From NCBI GenBank assembly GCA_001803565.1, contig MHDQ01000292.1:599-13824 (forward strand): a DNA stretch of 13,226 nucleotides. The letters run 5' to 3'. The translations under genes and the position numbers were made by a program. The notes beneath the pieces are model-generated. The model was not told where the DNA came from. It saw nothing but the letters and a program-made list of their open reading frames with translations, and ran no database searches. This document shows, in pieces, positions 1 through 5,977 of the stretch (positions are counted from its first letter, which is position 1; each line of letters opens with the position of its first letter). This DNA comes from Nitrospinae bacterium RIFCSPLOWO2_12_FULL_45_22. GTDB taxonomy: Bacteria > 2-12-FULL-45-22.

Positions 1-252
1 GAAAAGATAGGGGAAGTAGTAAAATATTTCGCTAAGCCCGGGGTAGCTGCAATCCAGTTAAGCAAAGGCTCTCTGAATATTGGCGACACCATTCATATAA
101 AAGGGCATACTACCGACTTTGAGCAGCAGATCCAATCTATGCAGATCGAACACCAATATGTCCAGAGTGCTGGCCCGGGACAATCCATAGGTATTAAGGT
201 AAGGGATAGGGTTCGGGAAGGAGATGCAGTTTATAAAGTTACTGCTGATTAG
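1..252 (+). CDS. Small translation elongation factor-like protein, 3' part
   Basis: The frame is open from base 1 to the TAG at 250-252 and gives 83 residues with no start codon in the window, so the 5' end lies to the left. The sequence resembles the beta-barrel domain 2 of EF-Tu/IF2-type GTPases: V-x-x-Y-F at the beginning, SLNIGDTIHIKG in the middle, and SAGPGQSIGIKV before a closing GDAVYKV strand. No GTPase domain is visible. Stand-alone proteins of about 85 residues of this type are known as 'translation elongation factor-like' and often sit next to U32-family peptidases. The neighbour to the left is outside the window, so that context is inference. The exact cellular role of the family is not established. 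Only a few residues should be missing if the length is typical. It converges with the next gene, leaving 46 bp between the stops. Confidence 0.72.
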   Translation, partial: EKIGEVVKYFAKPGVAAIQLSKGSLNIGDTIHIKGHTTDFEQQIQSMQIEHQYVQSAGPGQSIGIKVRDRVREGDAVYKVTAD

Positions 253-298
253 GTACACGTCATTCTTCGTAGCCTCAGCGCCTTGTGTTGCTACAAGT

Positions 299-1465
299 TT
301 ATGGGGGGGCAAGTTTAAAGATAAGGATACCGTGGGATATAGCCCCGTAAAGGAAACCGTTATTAGCCATCATGGTGCTGTAAGCAAGGATACCTTTACC
401 TTTTGGCAGGGCATCGAGGCCTGGCCCGGTTTCTGGCAGAAGGGGTATGAAGTCAATACCCTGGCTATTTTCCTCAAAATAATATAGCCTGCCAGACCAG
501 GCAGTCGCTATAGTAACCGCATTCCTGTGTTTTATATCCTGGATAACATCAAAGGGGAGGGGTTTTTTGTCTATAATCAAGCTCACTATCTTACCTCCGG
601 GATAGGTAATACTCATTTGCCAGGAGCCATCCTCTGATCGTTCTGCTACCCACTTCTTACCCTGACGATCAAAACTCATAAAAAAGACCTCCCGGGCCAT
701 AATCCTCTGCCTAACCCGGCCATCAGGCCCCAGGACAAAGGTGTCATGCCGGACCAGATCACCCTCTAAGGAAAACATATCGGTATTGATAATCATCTCA
801 CCCGTTATAGGCGAGACAGCGATGCTTTTTGGAGCGATAATAAACCCTGGAAGGTGAATGAAAAACTCTTTTAAAAGTCTACCCGAAGGGGTTATGACCA
901 CTACACTACCACTTTTTCCTGCAGAACTGTAACGAGTAACATAAATCTCTCCCCCAGGGCCTTGATAAAGTTCATTAAGCCCCGCCCCCAACCCTTTAAA
1001 GTAGACAACCCTTTTGCTATTGGGGTTGACATAACCCATAGTGTCAAAAAAGGTAGTAAAATAGACATTATGATTTTCTGTATGGTAGAGGACATCAAGG
1101 AGCGATGCCTTCCCGTGTCCCACTTTTAATGGTGCCAGAAAGGTATCTTTCTCGGTATCGAATCTGCCAATAAGATAATCCCCTTCTTCGCGAAGGTCTC
1201 CTTGCGGGTCAGGCTCTTTAGCAGCAAAATATGCCCGCCAAAAGGGACTCTGGCCAAAATAGATGATCCGCCCATCTGTATCGGCAAACCAACTATCATA
1301 AACCTCCTTCCCCTGATTAGTCTGAAGGCCAATATAATAAGTAGTATTGCCTCTATGATTACTTTCCAGTAAATATGGGGAAGAGTTACGGCAGGACGAT
1401 GGCTGGAATAGGAACAACCAGCTCAGAAGGAAAAGCAGGCAATTAATGTTTGGGTTTTTGCCCAT
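299..1465 (-). CDS. Exported beta-propeller-like (possible lipo-)protein
   Basis: This is a 388-residue protein of unknown function. I chose the ATG at 1465 because it is followed by a signal-like N-terminus: Lys3, a hydrophobic stretch at residues 9-20, then PSSC ending at Cys25. Cys25 could be a lipobox cysteine, but Pro at -3 is poor, so type I export is also possible. A longer reading from 1522 would put 19 extra residues before the signal and overlap the upstream gene by 80 bp. A GGTGGG-like site precedes the chosen ATG. The mature part shows repeated short units of hydrophobic strand, D/P-x-G-R/K turn and strand (DTDGRIIYFG, TPSGRLLKEF, GPDGRVRQRI, YPGGKIVSLI, SGRLYYFEE), which suggests an NHL/SMP-30-like beta-propeller acting in the periplasm or at the surface. 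It has no PEP-CTERM tail. It overlaps the upstream methyltransferase gene by 23 bp, so the two are probably co-transcribed. Function unknown. Confidence 0.72.
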   Translation of the reverse strand: MGKNPNINCLLFLLSWLFLFQPSSCRNSSPYLLESNHRGNTTYYIGLQTNQGKEVYDSWFADTDGRIIYFGQSPFWRAYFAAKEPDPQGDLREEGDYLIGRFDTEKDTFLAPLKVGHGKASLLDVLYHTENHNVYFTTFFDTMGYVNPNSKRVVYFKGLGAGLNELYQGPGGEIYVTRYSSAGKSGSVVVITPSGRLLKEFFIHLPGFIIAPKSIAVSPITGEMIINTDMFSLEGDLVRHDTFVLGPDGRVRQRIMAREVFFMSFDRQGKKWVAERSEDGSWQMSITYPGGKIVSLIIDKKPLPFDVIQDIKHRNAVTIATAWSGRLYYFEENSQGIDFIPLLPETGPGLDALPKGKGILAYSTMMANNGFLYGAISHGILIFKLAPP

Positions 1466-2318
1466 AGGCCCACCAACCCCGACACCAAAAGTTGTTGCTA
1501 AACCAGGTATCTGAGCGATCAAAACGTTGCCAGAGAGCTAAAAACCTTTTCAAGATTCCTACAAAAACTCGTTCTAAAAATTGCGGTAGTATGAGTCTCG
1601 GGAAGGGATTATTGCCCTTAATTACTGTTCCTTCCAATCCGGCTTCTTTAAGAAAGGCATGATATTCTTGTCGTGAAAAACGGTTTTCAAAGAATTCCGG
1701 AGAAAGCCTTTGCCTTATCCATCCCCAACCCTTCTTCCATTTGAAAGTAAAGATAGCATACAAAGCCACCAGAGGGATATTGAAAAATAAATCTGCTAAA
1801 GTTTGAACCGAAAATCGCCCGGGAACAATATCAGCAAACAAGACCCCTCCGGGTTTCAAAACCCTTACCATCTCCCCTAACACGGGCCTAACATCAACAA
1901 AATGCTCCAGGAGACCAAAACTCATTACTGCCTCAAAACAATTATCAGGAAAAGGAAGGCTTAATACATCGCCCCGGACAAAGAATCCCTTTTGGCCATA
2001 GTAGTCAAAAGAATATTGGGCCAGTTGTAGGGCACTGCCAGCCTTATCGAGCATAGTGGTCTGATAACCTCTGCTGGCAAGGTGGAGGGAGACACCAGCA
2101 CTCCCGCAGCCACACTCTAAAGAAGGGGTCCTTTGTTGGGGGGAAAAAATGCCAGCCAGATACTGAAATTTGATATATTCATACAACTCCCACTGGGTAG
2201 TAACTTGATAAAGGTGCTCTTTATAGAAACTGGTCTTAGATTGCCAAAAAGATTCCCATAAATTATTTTGTTTATCATCCATCACAATCTTGTTGCTAGC
2301 TCTAGTAGTTTGGGTCAT
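1443..2318 (-). CDS. Class I SAM-dependent methyltransferase
   Basis: A 291-residue methyltransferase of the Methyltransf_11/UbiE-like type. Motif I is LECGCGSAG (residues 67-75), the acidic residue at the end of strand 2 is Asp91 (TMLDKAG), the next motif is GDVLSLPFPD (116-125), followed by AVMSFGLLEHF (130-140) and the typical LKPGGVL (154-160). The C-terminal third (about 170-291) is rich in aromatic and basic residues and has a hydrophobic stretch near 178-193, possibly a membrane-associated or substrate-binding region. The substrate cannot be told; lipid, quinone or glycan methylation are all possible. The ATG at 2318 lies 11 nt after a TATAAT and has no Shine-Dalgarno sequence. An internal ATG at 2282 (codon 13) is the alternative start, also without a clear ribosome binding site. 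The gene is divergent from the secretion cluster and overlaps the downstream propeller gene. Confidence 0.85.
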   Translation of the reverse strand: MTQTTRASNKIVMDDKQNNLWESFWQSKTSFYKEHLYQVTTQWELYEYIKFQYLAGIFSPQQRTPSLECGCGSAGVSLHLASRGYQTTMLDKAGSALQLAQYSFDYYGQKGFFVRGDVLSLPFPDNCFEAVMSFGLLEHFVDVRPVLGEMVRVLKPGGVLFADIVPGRFSVQTLADLFFNIPLVALYAIFTFKWKKGWGWIRQRLSPEFFENRFSRQEYHAFLKEAGLEGTVIKGNNPFPRLILPQFLERVFVGILKRFLALWQRFDRSDTWFSNNFWCRGWWAYGQKPKH

Positions 2319-2329
2319 AAATTTGTATA

Positions 2330-2335
2330 ATTATA
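2330..2335 (-). promoter_or_regulatory. -10 element close to the methyltransferase start
   Basis: TATAAT reads on the minus strand from 2335 to 2330, with 11 nt to the ATG at 2318. A start point about 7 nt downstream would leave a leader of only about 5 nt. No convincing -35 is visible at 16-18 bp. The hexamer is part of the palindrome TATAATTATA (2326-2335), so it also reads as a -10 on the plus strand. Confidence 0.4.
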
Positions 2336-2400
2336 ACCCAAAGGAGAAGGGAAAGAACTATGGATTTTATCCCTCATCCCCCAACCAACCTCAAAATAAT

Positions 2401-2416
2401 CGTTAAAAAATTAACG
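2401..2416. promoter_or_regulatory. Palindrome, possible upstream activator site
   Basis: CGTTAAAAAATTAACG is a perfect CGTTAA-N4-TTAACG inverted repeat. Its centre lies about 160 bp upstream of the start point predicted for the sigma-54 promoter at 2545-2560, a usual distance for enhancer-binding activators. A second perfect palindrome, TGACGTCA, lies at 2432-2439. A weak sigma-70-type pair, TTGACC (2419-2424) and GCTAAT (2442-2447) with a 17-bp spacer, lies in the same stretch. The activator role is inference. Confidence 0.35.
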
Positions 2417-2544
2417 CATTGACCAATTTTTTGACGTCAGGGCTAATAGGTTAACTTTCACTCCCCAAAAATAACCCCTCCCAATCTCAATACTATTAAG
2501 TCTTGCGGCCAAGGCAGCAAACCCAAAGGGGATAAATCTGGCTG

Positions 2545-2560
2545 TGGCATGATAATTGCT
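2545..2560 (+). promoter_or_regulatory. Sigma-54 (-24/-12) promoter candidate
   Basis: TGGCATGATAATTGCT matches the consensus TGGCACG-N4-TTGC(A/T) at all but one position. The invariant GG (2546-2547) and GC (2558-2559) are separated by exactly 10 bp. It points towards the ATPase gene and predicts a start near 2571, giving a leader of about 125 nt. The leader holds a small hairpin, ACTAAA-N5-TTTAGT (2629-2645). Exosortase A loci in several bacteria are linked to the sigma-54-dependent PrsK/PrsR two-component system, which fits the downstream genes. No regulator of that type is in the window. Confidence 0.55.
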
Positions 2561-2685
2561 TTTCCTCATATTCGCTGTTAAAGGCAAGAGGCATCTTTGC
2601 GTATATTTCTCACCCATAGGCAGGAAAGACTAAACTATTTTTAGTATCTAGCCGATAAAGAGATAGAAGGATAACAATTTCTCGG

Positions 2686-2692
2686 GGTGGAG
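2686..2692 (+). promoter_or_regulatory. Ribosome binding site deciding the ATPase start
   Basis: GGTGGAG lies 3 nt before the ATG at 2696. It supports that ATG over the in-frame GTG at 2687, which lies inside this site and has only a distant AGAAGG upstream. Confidence 0.5.
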
Positions 2693-2695
2693 TTA

Positions 2696-3499
2696 ATGGA
2701 CATGGAAGAGTATTGGGGGTTAAAAGAGCCCCCGTTCGAGAATGTACCTGATCCGCGGTTTTTCTATGCCGCACCACAGCATGAGGAAGCTTTGACCAGA
2801 CTGATTTATGCGGCCAGCCGGAGAAAGGGTGCCGCGATGCTTACCGGAGATGTGGGGTGTGGAAAGACCCTTTTAAGCCGGGTCTTTATCCAGGGCCTCT
2901 CTAGCGACCGTTATGAAGTAGCCCTTATAGTTAATCCCGTCATGAATCCCTTAGACTTGATAAGAGAAGTTATTTATCAGTTTGGGATAAAAAATAAATA
3001 TTCTTCTAAGACACAGCTCTTACGCCTCCTGAACACAGAGTTAGCTAAAAATCTGCAACGGCAGAAAGATAGCGTTATCATTGTAGATGAGGCCCAGGCC
3101 ATTAGGGACCTTAACACCTTTGAAGAGCTGCGGTTGCTCTTAAACTTCCAGTTAAATGATCGCTTTTTATGCACCTTGATCCTATTTGGGCAGCCTGAGC
3201 TGCTAAATGTGGTGCGAAAGATCCCCCAGCTAGAACAGAGGATTGCTATAAAGTACCATATCAGACCTTTCAATCTTGAAGAAACCCTTAGTTACATAAA
3301 CATCAGGCTTCGAAAAGCAGGGACAGAAAGGATGCTCTTGAGCGAAAAGGCAATGCAGATCATCCATCAGTATTCCCAAGGAGTCCCCAGGAAGATCAAC
3401 AACCTCTGCGATCTTGCCCTCCTGGTAGGATTTAGCTCAAAGGTAAAAGTGGTTGACGAATCTCTTATATTAAAGATTATTGATGATGGCAGGGGATAG
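2696..3499 (+). CDS. XrtA/PEP-CTERM-locus secretion ATPase (ExeA/GspA-type AAA)
   Basis: A 267-residue AAA ATPase. It opens with the family hallmark YWGLKEPPFENVPDPRFFY (residues 6-24), then has Walker A GDVGCGKT (51-58), Walker B VIIVDEAQ (127-134), a sensor-like LILFGQPEL segment, and a C-terminal helical lid with GVPRKINNLCDLAL. Length and motifs fit the GspA/ExeA family, in particular the short version without a peptidoglycan-binding domain found in exosortase/PEP-CTERM exopolysaccharide loci ('putative secretion ATPase'). No membrane segment is visible, so it is cytoplasmic or peripheral. Its precise job in those loci is not established. I chose the ATG at 2696 from its ribosome binding site and because family members begin with M-x-x-(x)-Y-(W/F)-G-L. 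It is the first gene after the sigma-54 promoter and is followed after 2 nt by the HD-GYP gene, so the two are almost certainly co-transcribed and possibly translationally coupled. Confidence 0.88.
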   Translation: MDMEEYWGLKEPPFENVPDPRFFYAAPQHEEALTRLIYAASRRKGAAMLTGDVGCGKTLLSRVFIQGLSSDRYEVALIVNPVMNPLDLIREVIYQFGIKNKYSSKTQLLRLLNTELAKNLQRQKDSVIIVDEAQAIRDLNTFEELRLLLNFQLNDRFLCTLILFGQPELLNVVRKIPQLEQRIAIKYHIRPFNLEETLSYINIRLRKAGTERMLLSEKAMQIIHQYSQGVPRKINNLCDLALLVGFSSKVKVVDESLILKIIDDGRG

Positions 3500-3501
3500 A
3501 G

Positions 3502-4596
3502 ATGGTTAAACTAATAGACTTAATTAAGCAAGAAGGGGTTCCTGAGAGAAAAAACCTCTCAGACAAAGGAGGGTTGAGTTTTAAAACTATCTTAGCCTCA
3601 GAAGCGTCCTGCGAAGTACACTCTCCTGAGGATCTCAAGCGACCCTCAGAGAAAAAGCAAAAACAAGGGTTTCTACTCTATGAAAAGATGTGCAGTTTCA
3701 TAAGGGATATCACCGAAAAGATAGCTAAGAATGAAGGGTTTGCCCTGGAACGGGGGTTTGAGTTGATAGCTGAAGCTCTAAATCCTCCAGAGAATATCGA
3801 GCTCCTCTATTATTGGGCTCTTCATCCCCGGGAGGTCACGGACTTTCTAATTCGAAAACCGGTTAATGTGTCTGTCTTTTCGTTAAAGATGAGTAGGGGG
3901 TTGGGATACAGTCGGGATCAACAGCTAGAATTATGTATTGCTGCCATGTTACTTGATATAGGAATGGGGATGATCTCGCAGGAATTGCCCCACAAAGAAG
4001 GCTCTTTTACCCCTCAAGAACTAGAAGATATCCAGAAACATCCCATACACGGCTATGAGAAGATCCTTATCCTGGGAGAAAATTACCAATGGCTGGCAGA
4101 TATTGTGCTCCAAACCCATGAGAGGGAAGATGGTAGTGGTTATCCCCTGGGGCTTAAGGGAAAGGATATCCATGAATATGCCAAAATTATTGGAGTAGCT
4201 GATACGTTTGAAGCTCTGACCCATTACCGGCCTTATAGGAGACAACTCTCTCAAGCCGTTAAAGAGATTATAGGATCCCAAAAACATCTGTTTTCTTACC
4301 ATATCCTCAAGGTATTTATTCAGGAGATGACGGTCTTTCCTATCTCTAGCTATGTGAAGTTAAATTCTGGAGTCATCGGGAAGGTCATAACTACCAGCAA
4401 AGACCACCCCTTCCGTCCTACTATCGAGATAATATTCGATGCGGAAGGGAAAAAAGTCAATGGGCACAAGCTTATAAAGTTGAGGGAGGCCCCTTTGCTC
4501 CATATTATTGCGCCAGCAGATGAGTTAGAGGCAAATCAATATACTACGGGGGAGCAATGGCAAGAGGCAGAGGGCATTAGAGCTCTAGGGGTATAA
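3502..4596 (+). CDS. Degenerate HD-GYP domain protein
   Basis: A 364-residue protein with an HD-GYP fold whose catalytic metal site is largely lost. The recognisable frame is: VNVSVFSLKMSRGLGYS (121-137, where the family usually has His-Ser just before V-N-V; here Lys119-Pro120), LLDIGMGM (150-157, usual HDIGK; His is Leu151 and the Lys is lost), HPIHGYEKIL (180-189, intact), THEREDGSGYP (205-215, first His of the HHE replaced by Thr205), then ADTFEALTHYRPYR (233-246, intact GYP-family signature). So at least three expected metal-ligand histidines are missing while Asp152, His180, His206 and Asp234 remain. Phosphodiesterase activity on cyclic-di-GMP is therefore unlikely; binding or scaffolding is more likely. 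Residues 280-340 match the usual C-terminal extension of the family (FPISSYVKLNSGVIGKV). Residues 1-60 are basic and probably disordered. It starts 2 nt after the ATPase stop, with AGGGG 6 nt before the ATG, suggesting they work together. Confidence 0.85.
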   Translation: MVKLIDLIKQEGVPERKNLSDKGGLSFKTILASEASCEVHSPEDLKRPSEKKQKQGFLLYEKMCSFIRDITEKIAKNEGFALERGFELIAEALNPPENIELLYYWALHPREVTDFLIRKPVNVSVFSLKMSRGLGYSRDQQLELCIAAMLLDIGMGMISQELPHKEGSFTPQELEDIQKHPIHGYEKILILGENYQWLADIVLQTHEREDGSGYPLGLKGKDIHEYAKIIGVADTFEALTHYRPYRRQLSQAVKEIIGSQKHLFSYHILKVFIQEMTVFPISSYVKLNSGVIGKVITTSKDHPFRPTIEIIFDAEGKKVNGHKLIKLREAPLLHIIAPADELEANQYTTGEQWQEAEGIRALGV

Positions 4597-4604
4597 TTAT
4601 ACCC
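4589..4604. repeat. Perfect 16-bp palindrome over the HD-GYP stop codon
   Basis: GGGTATAATTATACCC includes the TAA stop at 4594-4596. Its core TATAATTATA is identical to the one at 2326-2335. It may be an operator or a small hairpin between the HD-GYP and export genes. It lacks a following T-run, so it is not a standard terminator. The remaining 4605-4752 gap shows no gene. Confidence 0.4.
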
Positions 4605-4752
4605 TCCCAGAATCTTCCTACCTTGTTAAAAAGCCAGATCCATCTGTAGGAGAGCGAGGGGAGAGAGATGTAATATGGGAGAACAGTTATAGTAGCATGT
4701 TAAAGTAGCTAGAAAATAGCTCTACCCTCGAATCAATATAGGAAGAGGTCTC

Positions 4753-5928
4753 TTGAGAAAGAATGTGTGGTTTATTGGCCTGCTAGCTATAGCGGCTATA
4801 GGGTTTGCCTGTGTCAGTACCTCGCCAATCCCGGCTACTAAGATGAGCGAGTCTGTCATGGCACCCCCTCAACTACCTGCTAGTTTACCTCCTCCACCGA
4901 TAGGTAATGGGGTAGAAAGAAACAAGGTCTATAGAGTAATATTTGACGTCCCCCAGTACCTCGTTGGACCAGGAGATGTCCTGGAGATTGTGCTGCGGCG
5001 CCGCAGTGAGGAGGAGGCTCACACGGTAGTGGTCAGACCGAATGGGACTATCTCCGTATCTTTCCTTGACGATCTAAAGGTATTAGGGCTAACCACCAGC
5101 CAGATAGACGCCCTTATAACCCAGGAGCTGGATCGGTTCGTTAAAAACCCCAGGGTAGATGTGCTGGTGAAGGGATATACTAGCAAAAAAGTCTCCCTCT
5201 TTGGAGAAATAAATATCCTCGAGACCGGAGTTTCCGGGCCAGGAAACTATCCTCTAACAGGCAAGACTACCCTGATAGACCTGCTGGTAACAGCCGGAGG
5301 GGCTAAAACTACCGCTGACCTCAAGAGAGTGAAACTCATCAGGGAGGGGGAATCCTATATGCTTAATCTGTATAAGGCCATGTTTGAAGGAAATATACAG
5401 CACAATATCATACTGGATGCTGGAGATGTAGTGATAGTACCTGAGCTTTCCACCATAGCAGATAAGGTAATAGTCTTGGGAGAGGTGGGCACTCCAGGGA
5501 TACATCCCTTCAAACAACAAATAGATGTTGCCTCGGCCGTAGGCCTGGCTGGTGGTTATGGGCTGGATGCTGCAGAGGAAAGTACCCTGGTCATCCGAAA
5601 AGATATTACTAATCCCAATACTCCCAGGGTATTCCGAGTAGACCTTAAGAAGCTCTTCAAGAAGGGTGACCTAGCTCAGAATATAGCTTTGCAGAGTGGG
5701 GATATTGTCTATGTCCCCAGAAGCTTTATTGCTGATGCAGCCTATTTTGCATCCCGTATTACCCCTATCTTGGATGTCCTTACTTATCCTGGCGTATACC
5801 GGAATTTATATACTACCGGTGGAGGGTTACGGATTGACACGGGCTTCCCTAAGACCAGGGAAGGCGCTCCTAGTACTATCTTCACTATCCCGGTCACCAG
5901 AGGTCAAACTGGGGGCACGGGGCAATAG
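4753..5928 (+). CDS. Wza-like polysaccharide export outer-membrane lipoprotein
   Basis: A 391-residue protein starting at TTG 4753. The TTG is supported by GGAAGAGG (4741-4748) just upstream and by the signal peptide that follows: Arg2-Lys3, a hydrophobic core at residues 5-18 and Cys20 in GFAC as lipidation site. The first in-frame ATG comes only after the signal (residue 31). A proline-rich linker (38-50) is followed by the Poly_export domain (about 68-142, beginning with YLVGPGDVLEIV and including VVVRPNGTISV), then two SLBB-type beta-grasp domains (about 146-230, with GDVVIVP at its end, and about 237-323, with GDIVYVP at its end). The 325-350 region could form the C-terminal amphipathic outer-membrane helix seen in Wza. 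It would form the outer-membrane exit channel for the polysaccharide made and length-controlled by the next gene product. Members of this family are typical of XrtA/PEP-CTERM EPS loci. Stop and next start are 49 bp apart. Confidence 0.9.
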   Translation: MRKNVWFIGLLAIAAIGFACVSTSPIPATKMSESVMAPPQLPASLPPPPIGNGVERNKVYRVIFDVPQYLVGPGDVLEIVLRRRSEEEAHTVVVRPNGTISVSFLDDLKVLGLTTSQIDALITQELDRFVKNPRVDVLVKGYTSKKVSLFGEINILETGVSGPGNYPLTGKTTLIDLLVTAGGAKTTADLKRVKLIREGESYMLNLYKAMFEGNIQHNIILDAGDVVIVPELSTIADKVIVLGEVGTPGIHPFKQQIDVASAVGLAGGYGLDAAEESTLVIRKDITNPNTPRVFRVDLKKLFKKGDLAQNIALQSGDIVYVPRSFIADAAYFASRITPILDVLTYPGVYRNLYTTGGGLRIDTGFPKTREGAPSTIFTIPVTRGQTGGTGQ

Positions 5929-5977
5929 CCTTAAATTTGCGCGGTTGTCGCGGCAAAAAAAATAGGTCGAGTAAGCC

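Noticed and set aside
299-330. PEP-CTERM sorting tail on the propeller protein
   Set aside because: The C-terminus ends in LIFKLAPP without the PEP motif, membrane helix and basic cluster.
224-487. Plus-strand 87-codon reading frame at the left end
   Set aside because: It lies opposite the propeller gene and across the end of the elongation factor-like gene, with no family resemblance.
2411-2617. Minus-strand 68-codon reading frame in the intergenic region
   Set aside because: No ribosome binding site, no recognisable domain, and it lies over the sigma-54 promoter and palindromes, which explain the region better.
2669-2681. GGATAACAATTTC, identical to 13 bases of the E. coli lac operator/M13 reverse primer site
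   Set aside because: The match stops there on both sides and the flanks are natural to the region, so vector contamination or a real lac operator is unlikely. It is still an unusual coincidence.
2571-2695. Possible cyclic-di-GMP (GEMM) riboswitch in the leader of the EPS cluster
   Set aside because: On the minus strand ACGCAAAG is present, but the partner GGCAAACC motif and the paired helices are missing, and the strand is wrong for the EPS genes.
5935-5961. GC-rich stem followed by an A-run between the export and kinase genes
   Set aside because: The stem needs a bulge and is followed by A rather than T on the coding strand, so it is not a terminator for this operon.
5696-5965. Plus-strand 89-codon reading frame across the end of the export lipoprotein gene
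   Set aside because: A shifted-frame shadow of the SLBB and C-terminal region; no ribosome binding site or signal.
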